A DNA stretch of 64,000 nt, taken from CAZFGK01 sp964518635. GTDB taxonomy: Bacteria > Zixibacteria > MSB-5A5 > GN15 > FEB-12. This document shows positions 32,850 through 41,723 of this stretch, piece by piece. The first letter of the stretch is position 1. Every line of letters starts with the position of its first letter. The translations under genes and the position numbers were made by a program. The DNA lies in assembly GCA_964518635.1 (NCBI GenBank), contig CAZFGK010000018.1, forward strand, positions 1 to 64,000, in the 5' to 3' direction. The notes below the pieces were generated by a model. The model saw nothing but the letters and a program-made list of their open reading frames with translations. It was not told the origin of the DNA and searched no databases.

Positions 32850-35045
32850 TCATTTTTGCAGTGCTGAAGTCAGCTGCGAAAGTATTTTGCGCGCGGTTCG
32901 CCAGCAGGGCACCTGATACATTGCAGCACTTGCATTGTTTCCCACAAGGACTGAAATAGAATCAGGGAACGCCTTGAACATTGATTCGTCGGTTTTTTCA
33001 TCTCCCATGATCAATAATGGAGAACGATTAGTTGCGCCAAAGTAATGATGAAGTCCCAGACCTTTACTGACAACAGTTGGAACAATCTCCAGAACTTCCG
33101 CCCCTCGTCGAAGTTCTGCACCCGAATTTACAAGCAGCTGTGAAAGATTGTCGGAAAGCTCCATCACTCTTTGTCGTGCCCACAGACTCGTCACTTCTCG
33201 AAAGTGAATAGCCAGCGAATCCCTTTTTTGTTCTATAACGACGCCAACAATGTTCTTGAATGTTGATTCAATGGAAGGAATAACATTCTTCAGAAATGAA
33301 ATCGGTTGATTGGTAAGTTTAGCCCACTGCATTCCAACTCGAACCCATGAACCCTGATCTGTGAGAAAATCCAAACCCGGAAGTGAGAGCCAGTTTGCTA
33401 TCTGATCTCTCGTCCGACCCGTAGCAATCAAGACGTGAAGGTTAGTCTCTCGGCACACTCTTGATAACAAGGACAACAATTCCCCATCGGGCCGTGCTTC
33501 CCACGGTTTGCCGTGAAATGGTACCAGCGTTCCATCATAGTCGAGAACGATCGTACACCCAGAGCTTCTCGCTTTAGCAATCTGCTGTACAATTTCTTCA
33601 GTTGGCGTTGCGGCTGGGTAAGGAGTGGAACTTCGCTTCGCAGAAAGTATATCTTTGGCCGCAGACATGGCCCAGCTGCTAGAGTCGGAGCTTGCTAGTG
33701 CCTGGTACATGCGGCCATTTCGTTCACACTGTTCTGACTCGGGCATGGAGAGTGCCTGATAAATCGCCTGTGAAATCTCTTCGTCACTGTTCGGATTAAT
33801 CTGAAGTGCGTCTGATAATTCTATTGAAGCTCCTGCGAATTCACTCAGGATAAGAACACCGGGCTGTCCTCTCTTACTTGCCAGATACTCCTTGGCGACC
33901 AGATTCATCCCATCCCTCAGAGACGTAACCAGGAGGACATCTCCCGCCAGATAATGACTGACAAGATTTTCTTTGTCTATGGATCTATATTGGTAAACAA
34001 TTGGAGTCCAAGCAGTCGTACCAAATTCTCCATTCAGCTCACTGATCTGATGATTGATTCGCTCTTTGAGGCTGCGGTAGTGAAAAAGCTGATCTCTTGA
34101 CGGCACAATTGTTAGTGCCATTGTCACTCGGTTCCGCCAATCAGGGTGAGACTTCAGGAAAAGACGAAAACCATCAATCTTGTGTTGAATCCCCTTGATA
34201 TAGTCGAGCCGATCAATTGAAATCATGACCTTTTGGGCACCTATTGACTCTTTGAGCTTGCGGGACTCCTGTGTGATGCGGGGTTCACTTGCGATCTTAG
34301 TGAATTCGGCAACGTCAATACCCAGAGGCTGTACTTTCAACTGTACTGATCGACCGTCATACTCAATTGTATTAAATTCGGACTCAAGACCTCCGAAACG
34401 CCGCGCGGTTCGGACAAAGTGCTGCACATAGTCGAGCGTGTGAAAGCCCACGATGTCTGAGCTGAGAAGACCGTGCATTATTTCGGAACGCCATCTCGCG
34501 GGTAGCAGACGAAACATTTCAAACGATGGAAATGGAATGTGCAGGAAGAACCCAATCCGGGCATCAGGGAATTTTTGCCGAATGAGTCCGGGAACCAACA
34601 TCAAGTGATAATCATGAATCCAGAAAAGATCATTTTCTGTTGCTTCTTCTGCTATTGTCTTAGCAACTAATTCATTCACCTGTTGATACGAATTCCACGA
34701 CTCTTCTTTGCACTGCGTAAGCATGGACATGTAGTGACAGAGTGGCCAGAGTGTTCCGTTACAAACTCCTTGATAAAATTCCTGCAGTAAAGTTTTTGGG
34801 ACGTAAGCAGGCAAGAGTCCTTCTGCCCGATATGCAAATGTTATCTTTGTACGATCACGCTTTGAGGGCCAATTCTGGGGGATACCGACTGTAACTACTT
34901 CGTCGATACGGCTTCCTAAATGATCCATGCGTTGAAGATTTCTTAGAGCGGTTGCGAGACCGCCGTCAGATTCCTTCCGCAAAATATTTCCCTGATGATA
35001 ACTCAACGAAACAGGAAGTCGATGTGCTGCCAAAAATAGCTTCAT
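32850..35045 (-). CDS. Bifunctional trehalose-6-phosphate synthase/phosphatase (OtsA-OtsB fusion)
   Basis: 731 residues with two domains. The N-terminal GT20 synthase (1 to about 465) shows LFLAAHRLPVSLSYHQGN and SDGGLATALRNL for UDP-glucose binding, then FWIHDYHLMLVPGLIRQ, DRLDYIKGIQHKIDGF and LRDGMNLVAKEYLASKRG. The C-terminal HAD-type phosphatase (about 490-725) has VLDYDGTLVPF, IATGRTRDQIANWL and MGDEKTDESMF. Together they make trehalose from UDP-glucose and glucose-6-P, an osmoprotectant. GGAG lies eight bases before the ATG. A 349-bp spacer lies upstream. Confidence 0.95.
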   Translation of the reverse strand: MKLFLAAHRLPVSLSYHQGNILRKESDGGLATALRNLQRMDHLGSRIDEVVTVGIPQNWPSKRDRTKITFAYRAEGLLPAYVPKTLLQEFYQGVCNGTLWPLCHYMSMLTQCKEESWNSYQQVNELVAKTIAEEATENDLFWIHDYHLMLVPGLIRQKFPDARIGFFLHIPFPSFEMFRLLPARWRSEIMHGLLSSDIVGFHTLDYVQHFVRTARRFGGLESEFNTIEYDGRSVQLKVQPLGIDVAEFTKIASEPRITQESRKLKESIGAQKVMISIDRLDYIKGIQHKIDGFRLFLKSHPDWRNRVTMALTIVPSRDQLFHYRSLKERINHQISELNGEFGTTAWTPIVYQYRSIDKENLVSHYLAGDVLLVTSLRDGMNLVAKEYLASKRGQPGVLILSEFAGASIELSDALQINPNSDEEISQAIYQALSMPESEQCERNGRMYQALASSDSSSWAMSAAKDILSAKRSSTPYPAATPTEEIVQQIAKARSSGCTIVLDYDGTLVPFHGKPWEARPDGELLSLLSRVCRETNLHVLIATGRTRDQIANWLSLPGLDFLTDQGSWVRVGMQWAKLTNQPISFLKNVIPSIESTFKNIVGVVIEQKRDSLAIHFREVTSLWARQRVMELSDNLSQLLVNSGAELRRGAEVLEIVPTVVSKGLGLHHYFGATNRSPLLIMGDEKTDESMFKAFPDSISVLVGNNASAAMYQVPCWRTARKILSQLTSALQK

Positions 35046-35394
35046 AATAAATCTCCGGATCCGAACAATTGTGTGTACGCTTTATACGTCAAATTCATGA
35101 GGTAATTCCTTAAATTTTGCCCGGCATGAACTATCGCTTGAGAAGTAGGAAGTAATGTATTAACTTCTTCAGGGGTGTTTTTGTTTCTTACAGAACTGCT
35201 GGCTCATAGAAGAAATATCTTCACATTACTATAACGAATGATATTGCGCTGTTTCGATGAGAGTATCTTGCCAGGATGAGCATTTACTCTAACGCAGTGA
35301 ATTAGTTGCGCTGAATACAAGCCCCGAATCGACATGTTAATTGTCTTGGGCTATGAGCAGGATTGCTGACAAGGAATCTCCTGCTTTACTGATC
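35046..35394. other. AT-rich spacer upstream of the trehalose gene
   Basis: 349 bp without a convincing ORF. It probably holds the promoter of the trehalose gene, but no -35/-10 pair stands out. Near its right end a minus-strand hairpin (AGCAGG paired with CCTGCT, with an ATT/AAT extension) follows the stop of the LiaF-like gene without a T-run. Confidence 0.5.
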
Positions 35395-36285
35395 CTAGTA
35401 AAAATCGATATTCAGTGAGTTCAGCGATTCATCAAGGACGATGTCGATCTTGCTGGTGCTTGTCTCATAGTCGGTATTCACATACGCCCCGCCGGTTCGA
35501 ATCATGCCGAGAGCTTCAAAGTAGGAATCATCATCGTATCCCCGAATGCGAACTCCTGAACTCGATGGTAGTCGCAGTTTCACTTTATTTGATTCACCGT
35601 AGAGCTCAACCTGACAATCAGCCGCTTTTTCGCCGATCTTGACATAGAGTTCACAATCAGTCGCCTGAATATCGAGCTTCGTCACATGCATCTCGGCAAA
35701 GTTCAGATGTGCATCGACCTGATTCAGATCGAAGATCAGCGATGACTGCGGATTCTCTGCAATGGCGATTTCCCAACTCGGATTTTCGAAATCGATATCG
35801 ATACGAACTCCGCTACGTCTTTCTGCATCCAGATCGACGGTGAGCTTGTCTGATGTAAGGGTATGTGAAAAAGAGGAGTATCCCCAATTGACTGGTTTCT
35901 GCGCACGGAACAGTTCTGCCGACGTGGAGCGAACATCCAGTTCTGCGTTCGTGAGAATAATGGAGGCATCAATCTGTGTAATGGCAGAATCAAAATCGAC
36001 CACGTTGCTTCGATGAAGCGGAGAACCCTGGGTGAGAAGATCGGGGGTCCCTTCGTAAATCGAATAGCCGACCACTCCAACGGTGGCGACAACCGCCAGA
36101 TAGGAGAGGAACTCGAGTCTGGTCGACGTGAAGATCTTCTCGATCCCAATTCCGATCAGCACCCACGGAAGCAGATGCGCGATATCAGATGAACGAATAG
36201 GGAGAATCTTCCCCATGTTTACGAGAAGAAGGATCGCACCAATGACGATGAGGGTGAGCCCCCAGCGAAGTCTGGCTGGAGTCAT
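35395..36285 (-). CDS. LiaF-like membrane protein
   Basis: 296 residues. The N-terminus has three or four short hydrophobic segments (about 8-25, 38-50, 60-80; LRWGLTLIVIGAILLLVN, LLPWVLIGIGI, LEFLSYLAVVATVGVVGY). This is the LiaI/LiaF-like transmembrane module, followed by a beta-rich, probably extracytoplasmic domain (about 95-296) with repeated strands. Proteins of this shape often accompany PspC in membrane-stress modules. The ATG overlaps the stop of the upstream PspC gene (ATGA). Function inferred from context. Confidence 0.72.
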   Translation of the reverse strand: MTPARLRWGLTLIVIGAILLLVNMGKILPIRSSDIAHLLPWVLIGIGIEKIFTSTRLEFLSYLAVVATVGVVGYSIYEGTPDLLTQGSPLHRSNVVDFDSAITQIDASIILTNAELDVRSTSAELFRAQKPVNWGYSSFSHTLTSDKLTVDLDAERRSGVRIDIDFENPSWEIAIAENPQSSLIFDLNQVDAHLNFAEMHVTKLDIQATDCELYVKIGEKAADCQVELYGESNKVKLRLPSSSGVRIRGYDDDSYFEALGMIRTGGAYVNTDYETSTSKIDIVLDESLNSLNIDFY

Positions 36286-36800
36286 GAGAGTGGCTCTCCC
36301 GGTTTTGAAACATCGGCGGTGGTCGTGGTGCCGGATGTCGTCGAAGAACCAGTCATCGGATCAGTACGACGGTCACGCATTGAATTTCGCCACGGACCAG
36401 CAATAATGATTCCTGCTCCGGCTAGAATCAGAATTACCGGCCAGATATCATCCCAGTTGATCCAGTAGAACATCTCACGTAGCAGAAAGATCGTACCGAT
36501 GGTGATCAGCAGCAGCCCGGGGAAATAGGTCGACCAAAATCGACTCCCTTCTGGCGTGCCTGATGTTTTCGTGCCAACAGTATCGGGAGAATTTGAACCG
36601 GCAAGCTGTGACATCGAGTCCGCTTTAGGGAGAATGATCCAGCCGACGATATAGGCAATCAAGCCGACTCCACCGGCAAACAGGAGTGCCACCGCAGCGA
36701 TTCGAATAAGACTGGGATCAGTCTCAAAATATTCCGCCAAACCGCCACAGACCCCGCCAATCATCTTGTTTTGAGCCGAACGAAAAAGTCGACGTGCCAT
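36282..36800 (-). CDS. PspC-domain membrane protein with LiaI-like tail
   Basis: 172 residues. An N-terminal PspC domain (MARRLFRSAQNKMIGGVCGG, then LAEYFETDPSLIRI) is followed by spans at about 35-58 and a second pair of hydrophobic segments (about 90-135, YFPGLLLITIGTIFLLREM and WPVILILAGAGIIIAG) resembling LiaI/LiaF membrane regions. The C-terminus is a Thr/Ser-rich tail. PspC senses membrane damage in the Psp system; no PspA is in the window. A GGAGG site precedes the ATG. Confidence 0.85.
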   Translation of the reverse strand: MARRLFRSAQNKMIGGVCGGLAEYFETDPSLIRIAAVALLFAGGVGLIAYIVGWIILPKADSMSQLAGSNSPDTVGTKTSGTPEGSRFWSTYFPGLLLITIGTIFLLREMFYWINWDDIWPVILILAGAGIIIAGPWRNSMRDRRTDPMTGSSTTSGTTTTADVSKPGEPLS

Positions 36801-36853
36801 TTTACAATACCTCCCCGGTATACAAAACAGAGTTCATGGCTAGGGTACGAGTG

Positions 36854-36876
36854 CTCCGGGGCAAAGTTCCCCGAAG
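36854..36876. repeat. Hairpin between the two PspC genes
   Basis: CGGGG (36857-36861) / CCCCG (36869-36873) with a 7-nt loop and flanking CT/AG pairs. It lies between the stop of one PspC gene and the start of the next on the minus strand and could modulate read-through. No T-run on the minus strand. Confidence 0.4.
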
Positions 36877-36932
36877 ATTTTTCTTCTGTCCGAAGCTCTC
36901 CAGCCAAAAGACTGCACTCGGTAAGTTCATTA

Positions 36933-37154
36933 TCACTGCGATGATGGCCCTTCGATCTTGGGATCGACGTAGCTTCCTTCCGGCACGATCAACCAGGCGA
37001 TGATATAGGCCAATATCCCAAATCCCGCGCCAAACACGAGCGCGACCCAGATGATTCGTACGATCACCGGATCGATATCGAAGTAGTCACCCATACCGCC
37101 GCAGACTCCGGCAATCTTTCTGTCCGTGGTGGAACGAAAGAGACGTTTTGCCAT
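36933..37154 (-). CDS. Small PspC-domain protein
   Basis: 73 residues, essentially one PspC domain: MAKRLFRSTTDRKIAGVCGG, MGDYFDIDPVIVRI and a membrane span (WVALVFGAGFGILAYIIAWL). The ATG at 37154 has GGGAGG at six bases; the upstream TTG is less likely. It is a paralogue of the following gene and is 130 bp from it. It probably forms part of the same envelope-stress operon as the sigma factor upstream. Confidence 0.88.
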   Translation of the reverse strand: MAKRLFRSTTDRKIAGVCGGMGDYFDIDPVIVRIIWVALVFGAGFGILAYIIAWLIVPEGSYVDPKIEGPSSQ

Positions 37155-37205
37155 CTTCAACCTCCCAGATCGGTAGCCGCCAAAGGCCGCCGACTCTTCC
37201 TGAAA

Positions 37206-38249
37206 CTACCGGCTAAAGCCAAGTGAATCAAGTTGTTGGATTAGATCAGCGGGAAGCTGAGGATGTTGCAGAAAAGCGGCCAGAAGACTGTCATGGTAGA
37301 TACGCTGGCGGGTGGTATCGCTCTCTGCTTTATAGAGTTGGAGGAGTCGACGAATATTCGCAGCGGAAGAGGTGTCTGCTGACTGAGCATTCATTCGTGG
37401 AGCGGCGAAACTTCGCGGGGCAGCTTCTTTACTGAGAGATTTCAAGTCACCCTCGGGAGAAGACTTCGAGACTTTCCCCGAAAGATCCTCGCTACCCGCT
37501 CTTGAACGAACGCTCTTTTGCGCATCGGTTGCACCAGTTCCGGCTGAATCCCGATTGCCATCCGCCACCGGAGCTTCGAGAGTCGTAACAACTTGAGGGG
37601 AATCACTCTCAGCTTCATCAGATTTCAAACCTGCCGCGACAGATGAAGTCTCTGTTTGAATAACGGCATCAGACCCCTTCTCGTCATAGATTGAAGGGGA
37701 ATTCGACGCAGGAGCTTGAGTCACCACTCTTGAAGGTGTAGATTTCTTTTCAACTGAGAGTAGTGTATCCGCACTCACACTTTTTTCAATCTCCGCATTC
37801 AGCAAGAACGAATCGGATTTCATCACAGAATCACTCAGAGGAATCTCTTTTTCCTGCTTCGATTCCACCGCCGGTGCCGACAACTGACGGACTTTCGGCT
37901 GCTCTTCGAAGACTTTCCAGCTGACCACACTCGTCAGAATCACTCCCGCTGCAACCGCAGTCCATCGCCACCAGGTGATCGGCGTAATAGTCGTTTTTTC
38001 GTTCTCACTTGCACGGTTACTACCGAAAATCCGCTCATTGGTTTTCGCAGCGAGGTCATCGAAGTAGGCATGATCAGTTTTCAGATTGGCATGACGCTGC
38101 ACCAGCCGATCAAGGGAGCGAAATCGTTCGGCCTGTGCGGTACACTCCGGGCAGGAGGCGACATGCTCATCCATAGCGGCCTGTTCCATAACCGGCAACC
38201 CCTGATCAAGCCAGGCTGATACGCGATCTTCAAACCAATGATGTTCCAT
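37206..38249 (-). CDS. Zinc-finger anti-sigma factor (zf-HC2)
   Basis: About 347 residues. The N-terminal ZAS zinc finger shows MEQAAMDEHVASCPECTAQ (Hx3CxxC). A single membrane span (about 100-118, WWRWTAVAAGVILTSVVSW) separates it from a long Ser/Thr/Lys-rich periplasmic part with low complexity. The C-terminal 40 residues are helical. It would hold the ECF sigma factor encoded just upstream at the membrane until stress releases it. The ATG at 38249 leaves a 17-bp gap to the sigma gene; a GTG at 38291 is an alternative. Confidence 0.85.
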   Translation of the reverse strand: MEHHWFEDRVSAWLDQGLPVMEQAAMDEHVASCPECTAQAERFRSLDRLVQRHANLKTDHAYFDDLAAKTNERIFGSNRASENEKTTITPITWWRWTAVAAGVILTSVVSWKVFEEQPKVRQLSAPAVESKQEKEIPLSDSVMKSDSFLLNAEIEKSVSADTLLSVEKKSTPSRVVTQAPASNSPSIYDEKGSDAVIQTETSSVAAGLKSDEAESDSPQVVTTLEAPVADGNRDSAGTGATDAQKSVRSRAGSEDLSGKVSKSSPEGDLKSLSKEAAPRSFAAPRMNAQSADTSSAANIRRLLQLYKAESDTTRQRIYHDSLLAAFLQHPQLPADLIQQLDSLGFSR

Positions 38250-38266
38250 ATCTCTTTCTTTCACGC

Positions 38267-38848
38267 TCAGTCTCCGAGTAACTCCTGGCATGCATCGAGG
38301 AGATACTTCCGCGCACGATACAACCGTGAATCAACCGTCCCCGGTGGGATCTTGAGATAACTGGCGATTTCGTGATAGTCCAATCCTTCAAAATGTCGAA
38401 GCACAAAGACCACCCGAAAACTCTCCGGCATACTCATGAGTGCGGCATAAAAACGTTTGTCCCCTTCGCCGGCGAGCAACTGCTGAAGCGGCCCCAGCTC
38501 CTGCGATTGTGGATCATGTCCGCTCTCCTGCAGTTTATCGAGTGAACCCACGTGCTCGTTCCGTCTCTCTTCACGTGCCAGATGGGTATAGGAAAGATTG
38601 CGGGCAATAGTCGCCAGCCAGGGATAGAAATCGTACTCGACACGAAATCTTTTGATCTGTTCCCACGCTCGTACAAATGCCTCCTGCGCCAGGTCTTCCG
38701 CCGTTGCACGGTCCTTGACCAGCGCGATCAGGGTTCGATAGAGTCGGGGTTGATGTCGCCGGACAATTTCTCCAAAAGCCGCCCGATCCCCCTGCTGGGC
38801 AGATTCAATGAGCGACCGGTCGGTGATGTCGGCACTATAGCGGACCAT
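38267..38848 (-). CDS. ECF-type RNA polymerase sigma factor
   Basis: 193 residues with sigma regions 2 and 4 only. Region 2 (about 8-95) contains DRAAFGEIVRRHQPRLYRTL and TAEDLAQEAFVRAWEQIKRF. Region 4 (about 125-190) has MSMPESFRVVFVLRHFEGLD and the HTH YHEIASYLKIPPGTVDSRLY. This is the RpoE-like layout. It is followed by its presumed anti-sigma factor and two PspC genes, suggesting an envelope-stress regulon. The ATG at 38848 has GGGGAT upstream. Confidence 0.93.
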   Translation of the reverse strand: MVRYSADITDRSLIESAQQGDRAAFGEIVRRHQPRLYRTLIALVKDRATAEDLAQEAFVRAWEQIKRFRVEYDFYPWLATIARNLSYTHLAREERRNEHVGSLDKLQESGHDPQSQELGPLQQLLAGEGDKRFYAALMSMPESFRVVFVLRHFEGLDYHEIASYLKIPPGTVDSRLYRARKYLLDACQELLGD

Positions 38849-38866
38849 CAATCCCCTGCCCCTGAA

Positions 38867-39979
38867 CTACGCTTGCCGAGCAGAAAACTTCCCGCCCGTT
38901 TGGGTATTTTTCACGGATGGAATGAGAGTCGCCACCAGCGATTCCATGACAAAATCATCCGATATGGGGGAATGGCGGAGGAGATGCTCGGCATTGGCAA
39001 CGCCGGAGATTGCAGTTTCCAACGCCTGCACGCTGAACCGACCGGCATCCTGTTTTCGGGCATTGGCAACCCCGCCCCATTTAGCTGAGGGCTGCTCACC
39101 GAGTCGAATCAGCAACATGTCGGTCAAGTAGCCGCCGAGTTGCCAGATCAAGGTTGTGGTGCTGACCCCTTCATTTAAGCATTGCTGCAAGAATGCCAGT
39201 GACTTTGCACGATCCTTCTGGAGAATCGCCTGCGCCAAAAGGGACGCGCCAGTCTCAGTCCAATCAGAGGTGAGACGATCAATTTCTGATTTAGTGATCG
39301 GAGAGCCGTCTGAATAGAGAGCCAGTTTCTCCATCTCACGATCAACCGCAGATTTTCGTACCCCCACCAATGTCAGCAATTGCTCTTTCGCACCTGGTCC
39401 GAATTGAATTCTCAATTGAACGGCCTTGCGCTCGATCATGGAGACTATGTCATCCGGTCGGAATGCCTCAAACTCTACAACCGTGGCAACAGTCCCGATA
39501 TTTTTGATAAATGCCGAATCCCATTTTGGCAGCCGTGCCGATGGACTGGAGAGAATAACCAAGCGAGTCGGTTCGGTCTGCTTGAGTACAGTCGCGAGAC
39601 GTTCGAATTGATCCGGTCTGAGCGACTGCGCCTCGGCGACGGCGATGACTCTTTTTCCGCCAAGAAGTGACAGGGCCTGAAGTTCATCCAATACACTCGT
39701 CAGTGAATACTGACGAAAACTGAGCCGTCGAATCGCCAGATCACTGTTTGCATCATTTCCTACAAACTGACGAGAGAGAAATTTCTCAGCTTCGACGACC
39801 CGGTAATCTTCCGGCCCATAGAAATAGTATGCCTGTGCATAGTCCCCTTTGGTTGTACGAGTATGCAGCTCGGCGGGGGTAATTTTGTTACCGGAATTTG
39901 AGCGTCGGGGAGAATAGGCAGATCGAACGATGGATGGAGACACGCTTGGAGTATAGCAGCCATACTGCTGGATGGTCAA
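38867..39979 (-). CDS. holA: DNA polymerase III subunit delta
   Basis: About 370 residues of the HolA clamp-loader family. Recognisable features are YFYGPEDYRVVEAEKFL at about 50-66, the inactive AAA+ region with LDELQALSLLGGKRVIAVAE, ARLPKWDSAF, and the C-terminal collar with ILQKDRAKSLAFLQQCLNEG. It opens the beta clamp. The start is uncertain: the frame opens with a TTG at 39979 right after an in-frame stop and without a ribosome-binding site, and a GTG at 39943 is also possible. The first 30 residues are not conserved. Confidence 0.83.
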   Translation of the reverse strand: MTIQQYGCYTPSVSPSIVRSAYSPRRSNSGNKITPAELHTRTTKGDYAQAYYFYGPEDYRVVEAEKFLSRQFVGNDANSDLAIRRLSFRQYSLTSVLDELQALSLLGGKRVIAVAEAQSLRPDQFERLATVLKQTEPTRLVILSSPSARLPKWDSAFIKNIGTVATVVEFEAFRPDDIVSMIERKAVQLRIQFGPGAKEQLLTLVGVRKSAVDREMEKLALYSDGSPITKSEIDRLTSDWTETGASLLAQAILQKDRAKSLAFLQQCLNEGVSTTTLIWQLGGYLTDMLLIRLGEQPSAKWGGVANARKQDAGRFSVQALETAISGVANAEHLLRHSPISDDFVMESLVATLIPSVKNTQTGGKFSARQA

Positions 39980-40020
39980 TCATGTGTTCGATGAGAGTGT
40001 GAAGAGGAAAGAGTTGAAAC

Positions 40021-40458
40021 TTAGCCCAGTTCCGGGAACCGAATCGCCTGATTTTGGCTGGCTGGTACCCAGTTGAGTGAGATGCGATATTTCTTGAAGT
40101 AGTCTTTCGCCTTCGTAAGGAGAGGTTGAAACTCCGGTGCGGCTGGTTCCTCTCCGTTCAATTGGCTGATCAGGGCGAGATTGGTCCCGTGGAGCATGTA
40201 ATGGGCATGCTGGACATATTTCTGGTTGGTATCGATGAACTCAAGAAGAGCCAGAAGTGACGCGAGATCGGAATGGTAGCGATCCTCCCCGGCAAAGGGG
40301 GCTTTAAATCGAATCCCGACCTCGGGGATAACAAATGTCACCAGTACAGAAATGCGACTATCTGAGTTTTTTGACTCAATGGTCAGAGGAATCCCTGAAA
40401 AATGGGAAACGGGATGAGGCAGAGTTCCGCGGTCAACCGCACCAAAGTAACAGTCCAC
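40021..40458 (-). CDS. Hypothetical protein, possibly RNase-H-fold-like
   Basis: 145 residues. The start is a GTG at 40458; the frame is closed a few codons upstream by a stop, and no ribosome-binding site is evident. It contains DLASLLALLEFID, AHYMLHGTNLALISQLNG, and a C-terminal KYRISLNWVPASQNQAIRFP that loosely recalls the end of RNase H-type folds. Acidic catalytic residues are not clear. I do not recognise the family. It could be a 5'-truncated gene. Neighbours: dgt upstream and holA downstream, both minus strand. Confidence 0.5.
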   Translation of the reverse strand: MDCYFGAVDRGTLPHPVSHFSGIPLTIESKNSDSRISVLVTFVIPEVGIRFKAPFAGEDRYHSDLASLLALLEFIDTNQKYVQHAHYMLHGTNLALISQLNGEEPAAPEFQPLLTKAKDYFKKYRISLNWVPASQNQAIRFPELG

Positions 40459-40571
40459 AGGAAGATCATGGCAATCAGAGTGCCGATTTCAAATCACGTC
40501 CTGATCGACTGTCGGATTGAGAGTTAGCTCCTGTTCAGCGGAAGTGCATGCAGCAACGTGCGAGTATCAGA

Positions 40572-41723
40572 CTAGCCGCCGATTTTTTGCAAGGTCGACT
40601 CGGCGTACCGGTCGGTCATCCCTGCGATATAATCTGCAACCACACGCTCACGACGTTCAGTAAGAAGCATCTCCTGATAACGAAGAGGCATAAGCTCGGG
40701 TCTCCCCAGCAATCTGAAAAAGATCGTCTCGATGGTCTTCTTCGCCCGCCCGACCAGTGCCTGCAAATTGGGATGTTTGTAGACACGTGCTCTGAGAAAT
40801 TGCTTCAGTTCAACAACTCGAACGGACATCTCTTCTGAGTAACCGACGATTCGGACAGATACATTGCGAACTGCCTCGAGTGACTCTATCTGATTCGATT
40901 CAATCCGTCTGCTGGTTTCTATCAGGAGATCAGTAGCGACCTGATCGACGAGCCATCGAATCAGGGTGGCTCGTTTGTGATCTGCCGATTGAGTTGAAAG
41001 TCGTACCGACTTGTCAAACGGGCCGACATGATTCGGGTTTGATAACCAGATCGACAGATCGCGAAGATCGTCGATTTCGATCAACCCACCGCGAACGGCG
41101 TCATCGATATCTGCCGCGTTATAGGCAATCTCATCAGCATGATCGACGAGGGAGGCCTCGAGTGTAGGACGTTCACTCGTCGCGAATTCAGCTGGAAGTT
41201 GCCACTGCGTCGTCTCATGCTTCGCAATCCCCTCCCGAATTTCAAACGAAAGATTCAAGCCGGGATGTTCAGGATATCTCTGCTCAAGCAGATCCACGAC
41301 GCGAAGAGATTGTGCATTATGATTGAAGCCGCCGAAGCCGGTCATCAGTTCATCGAGGACATCTTCGCCGGCATGTCCAAAGGGTGTATGCCCTAGATCA
41401 TGCACCAGCGCGATTGCTTCTGCAAGGTCTTCATTCAATCCAAGAGAGCGTGACAGAGAACGAGCGATCTGCGCAACTTCGAGGGTATGGGTCAGTCGGG
41501 TTCGAAAGTGATCCCCCTCATGCGGCAGAAAGACCTGTGTCTTCTGCTCCAGACGCCGAAAAGCCGTGGCATGCACTATTCGATCACGGTCACGCTGGAA
41601 GCAGGTTCGATTCGGATGAGGAACAATCGGAAAGAGTCGACCTCGGCTCTTCAATGCACTCGCGGCATACGGTGCAAGAGCGATCAGCTCGCGTGATTCG
41701 ATATCATCACGTGTGCGTATCAT
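40572..41723 (-). CDS. dgt: Deoxyguanosinetriphosphate triphosphohydrolase-like protein (HD domain)
   Basis: 383 residues. The HD-domain metal site is seen as TRLTHTLEVAQIARSLSRSL (His) and AIALVHDLGHTPFGHAGED (HD). DEIAYNAADIDDAVRGGLI supplies the last Asp. The N-terminus with RTCFQRDRDRIVHATAFRRL matches the dGTPase-like protein family, which hydrolyses dNTPs to nucleoside and triphosphate. The length is normal for the short dGTPase class. The ATG overlaps the stop of the preceding barrel gene (ATGA). Confidence 0.92.
   Translation of the reverse strand: MIRTRDDIESRELIALAPYAASALKSRGRLFPIVPHPNRTCFQRDRDRIVHATAFRRLEQKTQVFLPHEGDHFRTRLTHTLEVAQIARSLSRSLGLNEDLAEAIALVHDLGHTPFGHAGEDVLDELMTGFGGFNHNAQSLRVVDLLEQRYPEHPGLNLSFEIREGIAKHETTQWQLPAEFATSERPTLEASLVDHADEIAYNAADIDDAVRGGLIEIDDLRDLSIWLSNPNHVGPFDKSVRLSTQSADHKRATLIRWLVDQVATDLLIETSRRIESNQIESLEAVRNVSVRIVGYSEEMSVRVVELKQFLRARVYKHPNLQALVGRAKKTIETIFFRLLGRPELMPLRYQEMLLTERRERVVADYIAGMTDRYAESTLQKIGG

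Noticed and set aside
38552..39088. 178-codon plus-strand ORF
   Set aside because: Spans the ends of holA and the ECF sigma gene in antisense; no coding evidence.
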